A stretch of 40,824 bases of DNA from Spirochaetia bacterium (GTDB lineage Bacteria; Spirochaetota; Spirochaetia; Treponematales; Breznakiellaceae): NCBI GenBank assembly GCA_025997675.1, contig BNUX01000017.1, positions 1-40,824 on the forward strand, in the 5' to 3' direction. Under the pieces are notes generated by a model. That model saw only the letters and a program-made list of their open reading frames with translations. It did not search any database and was not told the origin of the DNA. Position numbers and translations under genes: made by a program. This document shows, piece by piece, positions 9,023 to 15,442 of the stretch (position 1 is the first letter of the stretch; every line of letters starts with the position of its first letter).

Positions 9023-9032
9023 AGGATTGCCG

Positions 9033-9329
9033 GTGCCGAAAAGCGATCTTCGCATCGATATTTTGGGAACCTCCTTCTCCATCACCGCCGAAGAGGACCC
9101 GGTGTACCTGCAAAGCCTCTTGAACTATTACCGTCAGGCCATCGAAAACACCAAACGGATAACCGGCATGGAGGACCCCTTGAAGATTGCCATCATGGCA
9201 GGGTTCCTGCTCTGTGACGACATCCGGAAACAGGCGGACCACAACCCCCGTATCCGGGATTCCCTGGAGGCGGAACAACTTGCCCAGGAATTGATAGCCC
9301 GTCTTGACCGGGACCTGCATATTCCGTGA
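9033..9329 (+). CDS. zapA: Cell division protein ZapA
   Basis: ZapA bundles FtsZ filaments at midcell. The 98-residue product begins PKSDLRIDILGTSFSITAEED, the typical beta-rich ZapA head with a Gly-Thr-Ser-Phe turn. It continues with PVYLQSLLNYYRQAIENTKR and a long helix suited to dimer and tetramer formation. The GTG at 9033 is chosen: AAAGGA lies six bases upstream, and a TTG at 9027 is the alternative. Its last codons overlap the GTG of manA. The placement beside a coiled-coil protein and behind ribosomal genes suggests division proteins made in step with growth. Confidence 0.82.
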   Translation: MPKSDLRIDILGTSFSITAEEDPVYLQSLLNYYRQAIENTKRITGMEDPLKIAIMAGFLLCDDIRKQADHNPRIRDSLEAEQLAQELIARLDRDLHIP

Positions 9330-10474
9330 CTTCTGTTTTCAAGCTGAAAAACCCGGTTAAACACTATGAATGGGGTTCCCCCCGGTGGATACCCCGGTTG
9401 CTGGGCCTCCCCAATGACGGCGGGGAGCCCTGGGCGGAGCTATGGATGGGGGTCCATCCCGAAGGCCCGTCGGAACTTGTTTCCGGCGGTTCCGGGCTTC
9501 TTTCGGAGCTTATTGGGCAGGACCCGGTGCGGTATCTGGGAGAGGAGACGGCCCGGGAGTACGGGGGGCTTCCCTTCCTGTATAAGCTCCTTGCCGCGGC
9601 CCGGCCCCTTTCTATCCAGGCCCATCCGAACCCGGACCAGGCGAAAAAAGGCTGGGAGCGGGGTGACCGGAACTACAAGGACCCCAACCACAAGCCGGAG
9701 ATCATCTGCGCCCTTACCCCCTTTACCGCTATGGTGGGATTCCGTGAAGGCGGCGAGATCCGTAAGCGCCTTGAGGCATTTGGTTTTGCACCGCTGGCGC
9801 CCCTCCTTGCCGCGTTGGAAGCCGGTGACAACCCGCTCCGGCGTTTCCTCACCGCCCTCTTTTCCCTCCCCCCGGAAATCAGGGAGGCCCTGAGTGAATA
9901 TGCCCGCAGCCGGAGCCTTACCGCTCCGTATGCCGAAGAATGGAAATACACCGCCTATTTTGCGGAACTCTACCCCGGGGACCCGGCAATCATTGCCCCC
10001 CTTTACCTTAACCTCCTTACCCTGAAACCCGCCGAGGCGATGAACATCCCCGCAGGGATACTGCACGCCTATGTACACGGGTTTGGGATTGAACTCATGG
10101 CCAATTCGGATAATGTACTCAGGGGCGGCTTAACCCCCAAGCATATCGACATGAAGGAATTGACCGCGATACTGCGCTTTACCCCCTTCAAGCCGGAAAT
10201 CCTCACCTCCTCCGGCGCCGGCATTTCCCGGTATCCATCCCCCTTTCGGGAATTTTCCCTTACCGGCATTACCGGGCGGGGAGGGGGCGCCCCTTTTCCC
10301 GGCAATGGCCCCGCCATCGTGCTGGTAACCGGGGGTGAACTGTGCATCTCCTCGTCCGGTGAAACGCTGGTCCTGAAACGGGGAGAGAGCGCGTTTATCG
10401 CCGCCGGAGAGCTGCCGGTGTTTTCCGGGGACTATACCCTCTATGTTGCCGGTACGGGGAGCCTTTGCGTTTGA
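9326..10474 (+). CDS. manA: Mannose-6-phosphate isomerase, class I
   Basis: This zinc enzyme interconverts mannose 6-phosphate and fructose 6-phosphate, supplying mannose for envelope sugars or feeding mannose into glycolysis. The 382-residue protein has the class I motifs KHYEWGSP, LSIQAHPNPDQAKKGW (zinc ligands and active-site Gln/His) and YKDPNHKPEIICAL (a Glu zinc ligand). A second conserved stretch, AGILHAYVHGFGIELMANSDNVLRGG, supplies the remaining His and the catalytic Arg. The GTG start overlaps the zapA stop by 4 nt (GTGA), so translation is probably coupled. Confidence 0.95.
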   Translation: MTSVFKLKNPVKHYEWGSPRWIPRLLGLPNDGGEPWAELWMGVHPEGPSELVSGGSGLLSELIGQDPVRYLGEETAREYGGLPFLYKLLAAARPLSIQAHPNPDQAKKGWERGDRNYKDPNHKPEIICALTPFTAMVGFREGGEIRKRLEAFGFAPLAPLLAALEAGDNPLRRFLTALFSLPPEIREALSEYARSRSLTAPYAEEWKYTAYFAELYPGDPAIIAPLYLNLLTLKPAEAMNIPAGILHAYVHGFGIELMANSDNVLRGGLTPKHIDMKELTAILRFTPFKPEILTSSGAGISRYPSPFREFSLTGITGRGGGAPFPGNGPAIVLVTGGELCISSSGETLVLKRGESAFIAAGELPVFSGDYTLYVAGTGSLCV

Positions 10475-10929
10475 AAATCCTGGTGGACGCCGATTCCTGC
10501 CCCCGGCCGGCCCGGGAACTGATACTGAAAACCGCCGTCCGCCGGGAGATACAAGCGATATTTGCCGCCAACCGCCCCATACCGGATATCGGCGGGGACT
10601 TTGCCGTGATGGAACGGTGCCCGGCGGGGGAGGGCGCGGCGGATAACCGTATCGTTGAACTGGCCGAGCCGGGGGATCTGGTGATTACCCGTGATATTCC
10701 CCTGGCGTCCCGGCTGGTTGAAGCGTCCGTTCTGGTGATCGACGACCGGGGGCAGGTGTATACCCGGGAAAATATCCGGGAACGGCTTTCCCTGCGGGAC
10801 TTTATGGTTGGCCTGGCGGAGAGCGGCCTGGGGATGGCGCGGATAGCCACCTACGGGAAAAAGGAATTGAAGGCCTTTGCGGACGGGCTGGACCGGGTTT
10901 TGGCTAAACTTGCAAAGCCCTCCGGGTAA
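10471..10929 (+). CDS. YaiI/YqxD family protein (DUF188)
   Basis: The product of about 152 residues opens KILVDADSCP, the family hallmark, and continues with RDIPLASRLVEASVLVIDDRG and a late YGKKELKAFADGLDRVL. The fold is PIN-like, with conserved aspartates that could bind metal, but no activity is established for the family. The TTG at 10471 matches the usual start right before VDAD and has GGGGAG nine bases upstream; the TTG at 10465 is also possible. Both overlap the end of manA, so it is the last gene of the infC-to-manA run. Confidence 0.85.
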   Translation: MKILVDADSCPRPARELILKTAVRREIQAIFAANRPIPDIGGDFAVMERCPAGEGAADNRIVELAEPGDLVITRDIPLASRLVEASVLVIDDRGQVYTRENIRERLSLRDFMVGLAESGLGMARIATYGKKELKAFADGLDRVLAKLAKPSG

Positions 10930-10939
10930 TTTCCTACCC

Positions 10940-10968
10940 TCGACTATTTGCCGGATTCGGCCTATACT
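10940..10968 (+). promoter_or_regulatory. Promoter of the vapBC-type operon
   Basis: TCGACT (10940-10945) and TATACT (10963-10968) are separated by 17 bp. Transcription would begin near 10975, about 20 nt before the antitoxin ATG, which has an AAGGAGAG site. Confidence 0.6.
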
Positions 10969-10994
10969 GAAACGGTACATAAGGAGAGTTGTTT

Positions 10995-11180
10995 ATGCTA
11001 AAAGAAATGACTATTTCCGTTGAGGAAGATGTTTACGACACCCAAGAAGCCAAGCGGAAATCGGACGAATTGGTCGACCGGTTTTACGGGGCTTGGGAGG
11101 ACGATAAAAGCGCGGAGGAAATGATAGCGGAGATCAGGGCGGATAGAAGATCCGGCGGCAGGGAGATTGAGCCGCTTTAA
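10995..11180 (+). CDS. Probable VapB-type antitoxin
   Basis: A 61-residue acidic protein. The ATG at 10995 lies six bases behind AAGGAGAG; the TTG at 10989 would overlap the ribosome site. The first 20 residues (LKEMTISVEEDVYDTQEAKR) could form a short DNA-binding strand-helix; the rest is helical and acidic (DRFYGAWEDDKSAEEM), suited to wrapping a toxin. It was identified mainly by position, two bases upstream of a PIN-domain gene. Antitoxins of this kind neutralise the partner and repress their own promoter. Confidence 0.68.
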   Translation: MLKEMTISVEEDVYDTQEAKRKSDELVDRFYGAWEDDKSAEEMIAEIRADRRSGGREIEPL

Positions 11181-11182
11181 AT

Positions 11183-11587
11183 ATGACAAAGTACCTATTT
11201 GATACCAATATTTGCATTTTTGATCTCCGGGGTAAGTTCAATCTGAATACGAGAATTAAAAAGGCCGGTGGTTTTGCCAATTGCTTAATTTCGGAAATAA
11301 CCATCGCTGAGCTAAAATATGGCGCGGAATTGAGCAACAGGATACTAAAAAACATGCTTCTTATTGATGAATTGATACAAAAGGTCAGTATTCTGCCTAT
11401 TTTTAACGGTATCGGTCTTTTTGCAAAGGAAAAAGCGCGGTTAAAACGATTGGGAATCCTGATTGATGACTTTGATTTACTCATCGGCTGCTCTGCCGTC
11501 GCCAATCACCTGGTCCTGGTAACGGAAAATGTGAATCATTTCAACCGGATTGAAAATATAATCATTGAAAACTGGATAGTACGGTAG
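11183..11587 (+). CDS. vapC: VapC-type PIN-domain ribonuclease toxin
   Basis: The 134-residue protein starts TKYLFDTNICIFDLRG, with the first PIN-domain Asp in LFDTN. The conserved Glu is in ISEITIAELKYGAE, and the later acids are in IDDFDLLIGCSAVAN and VTENVNHFNRI. PIN toxins cut tRNA or rRNA using Mg2+ or Mn2+ held by these acids; all four expected acids appear present, so the protein should be active. The gene begins 2 nt after the antitoxin, and no ribosome site is evident, which suggests coupling. The coding sequence is visibly richer in A and T than its neighbours, consistent with acquisition by transfer. Confidence 0.88.
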   Translation: MTKYLFDTNICIFDLRGKFNLNTRIKKAGGFANCLISEITIAELKYGAELSNRILKNMLLIDELIQKVSILPIFNGIGLFAKEKARLKRLGILIDDFDLLIGCSAVANHLVLVTENVNHFNRIENIIIENWIVR

Positions 11588-11650
11588 CTTTTCCTAATGA
11601 TCCGTCGGGTTCAGATAGCGGTCTGCGGCGCAGAGCTTCCCGGGGGGATC

Positions 11651-11863
11651 TCCGTTGCAGGGCATGCCCTACAAGTTGACGGACATGCCCTACAAGTTGA
11701 CGGGCATGTCCTACAAGTTGACGGGCATGTCCTACAAGTTGACGGGCATGCCCTACAAGTTGACGGACATGCCCTACAAGTTGACGGGCATGTCCTACAA
11801 GTTGACGGGCATGCCCTACAAGTTGACGGTTATGCCCTACAAGGGGGGTCCGTCAAAGGTCCG
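11651..11863 (+). repeat. 21-bp tandem array A: one diverged and eight regular units plus conserved tail
   Basis: Regular units begin at 11672, 11693, 11714, 11735, 11756, 11777, 11798 and 11819, each exactly 21 bp and each opening CAAGTTGACGG. A diverged unit precedes them at 11651. Most units contain a near-palindrome GGRCATGYCC. At 11840, where a ninth regular unit would start, CAA runs into six G and then TCCGTCAAAGGTCCG, ending one base before the XRE stop codon. The same tail closes an array at 29934-30148. The array fills the space between the convergent vapC and XRE genes. Open frames across it are by-products of the 21-bp period. No spacers exist, so it is not a CRISPR. Confidence 0.92.
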
Positions 11864-12169
11864 CTAATAGTCTTCGATGATTTTAACCAACGCTGAGTGC
11901 ATTCGATCCGTCATTTCCTGCTTCTGGGTATGGCTTAGGTTCTTCCGACCCTCCGGCGGGGGCTCATCCTTGAACAAATACACCGCTTCTATGCCAAGGG
12001 CTGAGGCAATACGCTCCACCATGAGGAGAGACGGGCTTTTTTTCCCCATTTCCAGCTCGGAAATATAGGTTTGGGCCGATTCACACTCCTCGGCAAGCGC
12101 CATTTGGGAGATTTTTCGCAGTTTCCGGTACTCCTTTAGGTTTACGATAAAAAGTTCCTGTAGGGTCAT
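11864..12169 (-). CDS. XRE-family helix-turn-helix transcriptional regulator
   Basis: The 101-residue protein has a Cro/CI-type DNA-binding domain at about residues 8-65: NLKEYRKLRKISQMALAEEC, then AQTYISELEMGKKSPSL with the recognition helix, and MVERIASALGIEAVYLF. The remaining 30 residues are polar and helical. Such proteins repress nearby mobile or toxin genes, but no target is obvious. There is no Shine-Dalgarno site; a -10 box ends 7 nt before the ATG, so the mRNA is probably leaderless. The promoter overlaps that of a broken gene on the other strand. Repeat array A abuts its stop codon. Confidence 0.88.
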   Translation of the reverse strand: MTLQELFIVNLKEYRKLRKISQMALAEECESAQTYISELEMGKKSPSLLMVERIASALGIEAVYLFKDEPPPEGRKNLSHTQKQEMTDRMHSALVKIIEDY

Positions 12170-12176
12170 CTTTTAA

Positions 12177-12205
12177 ATGCTACAAGCTGCTAAAAATCTT
12201 GACAA
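12177..12205 (-). promoter_or_regulatory. Promoter of the XRE regulator
   Basis: Read on the minus strand, TTGTCA (12205-12200) and TAGCAT (12182-12177) are 17 bp apart. Seven bases separate the -10 from the ATG at 12169. The -35 overlaps the TTGACA of the opposite-strand promoter. Confidence 0.55.
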
Positions 12206-12227
12206 AGAGCTTAATGGTGTTTATTAT
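12199..12227 (+). promoter_or_regulatory. Strong promoter facing a broken gene
   Basis: TTGACA at 12199-12204 is a perfect -35 and TATTAT at 12222-12227 follows at 17 bp. It points into the remnant reading frame at about 12254-12397. A shifted TATAAT at 12225-12230 would need 20 bp spacing and is less likely. Confidence 0.6.
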
Positions 12228-12253
12228 AATTTCTAGTACCTATAGCTAATATT

Positions 12254-12397
12254 TTGCTTACACGCCCTTGTTACGGTAGGTGGATCGCCGTGGGAGTCAA
12301 TAAAAACTATGCCGTATCAACCGACAACGGCGAGACTTGGACACAGAAAACTATTAGCAGTTTCGGCAGTAACGCCATAGCCTACGGGGAGCAGTAG
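12254..12397 (+). pseudogene. Remnant of a BNR/beta-propeller-like repeat protein
   Basis: The frame encodes GRWIAVGVNKNYAVSTDNGE followed by TWTQKTISSFGSNAIAYGEQ and a stop. The pattern Trp-x-Ala-Val-Gly ... Ser-Thr-Asp-x-Gly-x-Thr-Trp is that of BNR/sialidase-like propeller repeats, which normally occur many times in a protein of several hundred residues. Only one repeat survives. No ATG is present; a TTG at 12254 is the only start-like codon. The piece lies behind an intact promoter, so it looks like the leftover of a deleted or rearranged surface-protein gene. Confidence 0.55.
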
Positions 12398-12430
12398 GGT
12401 CGCTGGGGTGTATGGGGAGTTTCGTGCGTA

Positions 12431-12985
12431 TTATCCGGCAAAAACCGGTTCCAGGGCTATTTCAAGGCCCTTTAAGGTCTCCACCGGGGCGGTTCCGGTG
12501 GCGCCGTAAGAACGGAAAAAGAACCGGTCGCCTTCAAAACCATAGCAATGGACGGTTTTATGCTCAGGATCAACAACCCAGTATTCCTTCACCCCCGCCT
12601 GCCGGTACAGGTCAAATTTGAGCTCCATATCGACCGCCTTGTTGGAAGGCGACAGGATTTCCACCACAAAGTCAGGCGCACCCCGACAACCCTCCGGCCC
12701 CCGCTTCTTTTTATCACACACCACGGCAATATCGGGCTGGAGAACCGTATCGTCGCTTTCATCCTCTTCATAAAAGAGCCGCACGTCATAAGGGGCGGGA
12801 AATACTTTGCAGGGCTTGCCGGTCAGATACACCGCAATCTGTTTGGCCAGTTCCATAAGAATTAACTGATGATACTCGTTCGGGGCCGCCATAGCCACGG
12901 CTTTACCCCGGAAAAGCTCATACCGTTCACCCGGGGCCAGCTCCCAGTCCTTGTAATCGGCGTAAGTCCAGGTCTCGTCTTTCAT
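12431..12985 (-). CDS. Uma2-family putative restriction-endonuclease-fold protein (DUF820)
   Basis: The 184-residue protein carries the Uma2 pattern: YELFRGKAVAMAAPNEYHQ, then LQPDIAVVCDKK, PDFVVEILSPSNKAVDMELK and YRQAGVKEYWVVDPEHKTV. The Pro-Asp, Glu-Ile-Leu-Ser-Pro and downstream Lys correspond to the PD-(D/E)xK nuclease core. The family is very common in cyanobacteria and some gut bacteria, but its targets are unknown. A TATACT lies six bases before the ATG, with no ribosome site and no good -35. The gene sits 25 nt downstream of the HD-GYP gene on the same strand and could also be read from it. Confidence 0.88.
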   Translation of the reverse strand: MKDETWTYADYKDWELAPGERYELFRGKAVAMAAPNEYHQLILMELAKQIAVYLTGKPCKVFPAPYDVRLFYEEDESDDTVLQPDIAVVCDKKKRGPEGCRGAPDFVVEILSPSNKAVDMELKFDLYRQAGVKEYWVVDPEHKTVHCYGFEGDRFFFRSYGATGTAPVETLKGLEIALEPVFAG

Positions 12986-12991
12986 CTGCTC

Positions 12992-12997
12992 AGTATA
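12992..12997 (-). promoter_or_regulatory. -10 box (TATACT) six bases before the Uma2 start
   Basis: On the minus strand TATACT is followed by six bases and the ATG at 12985. No recognisable -35 is present, so this is only half a promoter; the geometry matches leaderless genes elsewhere in the window. Confidence 0.4.
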
Positions 12998-13010
12998 CCA
13001 TTTATCCTAG

Positions 13011-14258
13011 CTATTCCGGGTAAAGATTCTGTATCTGCTTTATATTCGGCAGTATCTCAAAAAATATGTCCGTCAGTTCAGGGTCGAATTTGATGCCCCG
13101 CATACTCCGTATTTCCGACAAAACCTGCTCCTCCGTCCAGGGCTCCTTGTATACCCGGTGGGAGCAGAGGGCGTCATAGACATCCGCCAAAGCAACGATG
13201 CGTCCGGGAAGGGGGATCTCCTCTCCTCTTCTCCCCCGGGGGTTCCCCTGACTATCGGCCTTGATAACCTGCTTGGTTACCGGATCAATCCAGCCGGGAT
13301 ACCCCGAGCCATCCCAGTTTTCATGGTGGGTCAGGGCTATATCCCGGGAAATAGTGTCCAGCGGCGACTGGAGATCGTCAAACAACCCGGCCCCAAACAC
13401 GGTATGGCGCTGCATGATCCGGTATTCCTCCACCGTAAAACGGCTCGGTTTCTTTAATATCGCATCCGGAATGGCCACCTTTCCCGCATCGTGGAGCATG
13501 GCGGCGATCTTCAGGGCATCCCGGTATCTTTCCCGTTCTTCGTCGGGCACCTCGTGGCGTCTGGCCCAGCCGTCGTAGATCTCTACGGCAAACCCCGCCA
13601 CCCGGTTTACATGGGTTCCGGTCTCCTTGGGGTCCCGCAGTTCCGCCATTCTGATCATCCGCAATATCATGGCCCGGGTCATATACGCCCGTTCCAGGGC
13701 AACCGTTACCGTAGCGGCAAAGTGGGTAACTAAAAACTCATCATCCCGGGAAAAGGGAATCGAATTGCCCTCCGCATCTTTGGCATTGATAATCTGGGTT
13801 ACCCCCAGCAAACGGCCTTCATTCGTTACCAGGGGAACCGCCAGGGTCGAGGTGGTCTTGTAGTTTGAGATTTTATCGTAGGCGGTACTAAAGGAATAGG
13901 GCGCATTCGGGGGCAGGTTGTACACATCCGGAACATTGACCAACTGCCTCGTTAGGGCGCAATAACCGGAAATGGTTGATTTGTTAATAGGCAGGGAAAA
14001 CAGGGAATAGACGAGCTTTTGTCCCGGGGGGAGCTTTTTTTGCTGGGTATCATTCTGGGCGTATTTTATGACCAGTTTTTCTATCCGTTCTCCCTCAATC
14101 ATATCTTGTTCCAGCACATAGATTGAGCCCGCATCGGCATGGACCGCTTCCCGGATTGCCTTGAGTATCCGCTCCAGCAGGATATCCAGATCCTGGATCT
14201 GGTTCAGTTCCGAATCGGTGCGAAGAATAGATTTAAAATCAGTTTTCTCATGCGACAA
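13011..14258 (-). CDS. GAF and HD-GYP domain protein, probable cyclic-di-GMP phosphodiesterase
   Basis: Residues about 20-195 form a GAF sensor domain (ILLERILKAIREAVHADAGS, TLAVPLVTNEGRLLGVTQII). Residues about 210-400 form an HD-GYP domain: THVNRVAGFA, the metal-binding HD in AAMLHDAGKVAIPD, RIMQRHTVFGAGL, and ALTHHENWDGSGYP with the diagnostic GYP. HD-GYP enzymes break c-di-GMP to pGpG or GMP; all signature residues are present. The TTG at 14258 is supported by GGGAG seven bases upstream; the overlapping ATG is in another frame. There is no membrane segment, so it should act in the cytoplasm. With the cyclase at 2184 it gives the window two cyclic-nucleotide enzymes. Confidence 0.92.
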   Translation of the reverse strand: MSHEKTDFKSILRTDSELNQIQDLDILLERILKAIREAVHADAGSIYVLEQDMIEGERIEKLVIKYAQNDTQQKKLPPGQKLVYSLFSLPINKSTISGYCALTRQLVNVPDVYNLPPNAPYSFSTAYDKISNYKTTSTLAVPLVTNEGRLLGVTQIINAKDAEGNSIPFSRDDEFLVTHFAATVTVALERAYMTRAMILRMIRMAELRDPKETGTHVNRVAGFAVEIYDGWARRHEVPDEERERYRDALKIAAMLHDAGKVAIPDAILKKPSRFTVEEYRIMQRHTVFGAGLFDDLQSPLDTISRDIALTHHENWDGSGYPGWIDPVTKQVIKADSQGNPRGRRGEEIPLPGRIVALADVYDALCSHRVYKEPWTEEQVLSEIRSMRGIKFDPELTDIFFEILPNIKQIQNLYPE

Positions 14259-14341
14259 TGGATGTCTCCCGTATTGTTGTTATTTTTTTCGCTTAATAAT
14301 AATATCAGTTTATGGCTGCCGCCGCAAGGGGGGATGACGCC

Positions 14342-14378
14342 AGGAGACCGGAATACCGATTATGTAGCAGAGGAATAG
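14342..14378 (+). repeat. 37-bp direct repeat, copy A
   Basis: This copy matches 15210-15246 at 35 of 37 positions. Read on the plus strand it encodes Gly-Asp-Arg-Asn-Thr-Asp-Tyr-Val-Ala-Glu-Glu and a stop. One of the two mismatches is synonymous. It ends four bases from the stop codon of the leftward two-gene cassette. Weaker homology extends left through CCGCAAGG, with a 13-bp indel relative to copy B. Confidence 0.85.
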
Positions 14379-14382
14379 CGGC

Positions 14383-14973
14383 CTAGCTGGTTCTCGCCAG
14401 AACTTTCTTCTGTTTCTCAATATAGCAACCCACGGCGGTTTTCATGTTTGCCATACGCTGCTGTATGACGGCCTTTTCTATCATGTTGATCCCGGGAGTG
14501 CGGAGTGAGTTACTAAGCCGTGTCCGGTGGCCGGCACACGCCTGATGAAAAATGTCCCTGGGGCAGCCCTGGATACGGTTTTTTGTCGTGGAATAGGTTG
14601 CCTCGGCTTCCTGATAAGCCGCAGGACGGCTAACAACATTAAGGGAGCGTTGAGCATCTCCGAAGCTCTGGATGGCCTGGGTGAGGCTACTGCGGGTGAT
14701 GGTATCCGCAGGATGGCAAAAATGAAGTTCCTGCCGTAAAAAAGCTTCTTCGGAAAGTATTAAAATCTCGCAGTCCGCTGATTTTTGGGCTTCCTGAAAA
14801 CTCGCCAAGGCTAAGGATATGCCTTCTTCGTAAAAGAGCCTTCCCTCATGTTCTTTTCCATCGGCAGCAAGTGCTCTGCGGCCTCTATCAATTGAATTGA
14901 CGCTGATGAAGATGTTATTTACTAAGCCAGTCGAGACCAAATTCAGCCTCCGCTTCTGACAAGTTAAAACCAC
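14383..14973 (-). CDS. Hypothetical protein, second gene of a repeat-bounded cassette
   Basis: A 196-codon frame without recognised family. It overlaps the 78-residue gene upstream by 59 nt in another frame if the GTG at 14973 is the start. No good ribosome site precedes that GTG, so the real start may be a rarer codon nearer 14915, where the upstream gene stops. The middle is helical (YEEGISLALASFQEAQKSAD, LTQAIQSFGDAQRSLNVV) and the C-terminus is basic with several Cys (RIQGCPRDIFHQACAGHRTR). No signal peptide or membrane segment is seen. An ancestral frameshift joining it to the 78-residue gene is also possible. Confidence 0.45.
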   Translation of the reverse strand: MVLTCQKRRLNLVSTGLVNNIFISVNSIDRGRRALAADGKEHEGRLFYEEGISLALASFQEAQKSADCEILILSEEAFLRQELHFCHPADTITRSSLTQAIQSFGDAQRSLNVVSRPAAYQEAEATYSTTKNRIQGCPRDIFHQACAGHRTRLSNSLRTPGINMIEKAVIQQRMANMKTAVGCYIEKQKKVLARTS

Positions 14974-15151
14974 CTTTAATAAGGAATTCCGGGCCGAGGC
15001 GATTTTTGGCGAATTCCGCCAGATAGGGCGCCAAGGGCAACTGTTTCAGGATCAGCGCACATTCCTCCATATTACCGGCAGTCATATAGACATGAGCTTT
15101 TTCAGCTATGGCGCTTATATCATCCTCAGTCATGGTTTGGGCTTGTGGCAT
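14915..15151 (-). CDS. Hypothetical 78-residue protein, first gene of a repeat-bounded cassette
   Basis: The ATG at 15151 follows AAGGAG by six bases, and a full promoter lies upstream. The acidic, helical protein (MTEDDISAIAEKAHVYMTAG, CALILKQLPLAPYLAEFAK) resembles one or two TPR-like helical hairpins but matches no family I can name. It overlaps the following frame on the same strand, as toxin-antitoxin or two-component accessory pairs often do, but neither product looks like a known toxin. Direct repeats flank the pair. Confidence 0.6.
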   Translation of the reverse strand: MPQAQTMTEDDISAIAEKAHVYMTAGNMEECALILKQLPLAPYLAEFAKNRLGPEFLIKGGFNLSEAEAEFGLDWLSK

Positions 15152-15171
15152 GAAATTCTCCTTATTTCGTG

Positions 15172-15200
15172 AGTTTACCGCTCAAAAATTAAATGTTCAA
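15172..15200 (-). promoter_or_regulatory. Promoter of the two-gene cassette
   Basis: On the minus strand TTGAAC (15200-15195) and TAAACT (15177-15172) are 17 bp apart. Transcription would start about 15 nt before the ribosome site of the 78-residue gene. The -35 lies about 10 bp from direct repeat copy B. Confidence 0.6.
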
Positions 15201-15209
15201 GATACCGCA

Positions 15210-15246
15210 AGGAGACCGGCATACCGATTATGTAGCCGAGGAATAG
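15210..15246 (+). repeat. 37-bp direct repeat, copy B
   Basis: The partner of 14342-14378 with two mismatches; it encodes the same peptide tail (Asn changed to His) and the same TAG stop. It lies just outside the promoter of the leftward two-gene cassette, so the two copies enclose that cassette exactly. Confidence 0.85.
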
Positions 15247-15287
15247 AGCCTATTTTTAAAAATAAATCAAAAATTCGCTCCTAACCC

Positions 15288-15316
15288 TTGCTTTTCATCG
15301 GCGGATAGAGTATTAT
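15288..15316 (+). promoter_or_regulatory. Promoter upstream of repeat array C and pyrC
   Basis: TTGCTT at 15288-15293 and TATTAT at 15311-15316 are 17 bp apart. A GTG opening a 39-codon frame lies six bases beyond the -10. If transcription passes through, pyrC would carry a leader of about 580 nt containing array C. No better promoter is seen between the array and pyrC. Confidence 0.5.
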
Positions 15317-15322
15317 ATAGAC

Positions 15323-15442
15323 GTGAGCAAGTTATCCAATTTTACCAAAAGCGCCCCCCATCTTAACCCTTCTGACGCTGCCTGTGACCGGCAGTTTGAC
15401 AGTGATTGCCGTCCTTTTACGCTTCTTTTTCATTTTGCGTGA
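15323..15442 (+). CDS. Possible 39-residue leaderless small ORF
   Basis: The GTG lies six bases after a good promoter, the spacing used by the leaderless genes here. The product begins SKLSNFTKSAPHLNPSDAAC and ends in LLFHFA. It has no recognisable motif or membrane helix. It could be a leader peptide for pyrC or chance; the evidence is only the start geometry. Confidence 0.25.
   Translation: MSKLSNFTKSAPHLNPSDAACDRQFDSDCRPFTLLFHFA

Noticed and set aside
11659..11838. Decamers fitting the p53 half-site pattern RRRCATGYYY in array A
   Set aside because: The match comes from a repeated palindrome in bacterial DNA; a eukaryotic factor is irrelevant.
11651..11863. CRISPR array
   Set aside because: Units are contiguous without unique spacers, units are only 21 bp, and no cas genes are nearby.
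11597..11896. An open frame through array A encoding a heptapeptide repeat
   Set aside because: A 21-bp period keeps any frame open. The tail of variable G number shifts frame between the two arrays, and there is no ribosome site.
14139..14378. An 79-codon plus-strand frame ending in direct repeat copy A
   Set aside because: Most of it is antisense to the HD-GYP gene; only the final residues, in the repeat, look like former coding sequence.
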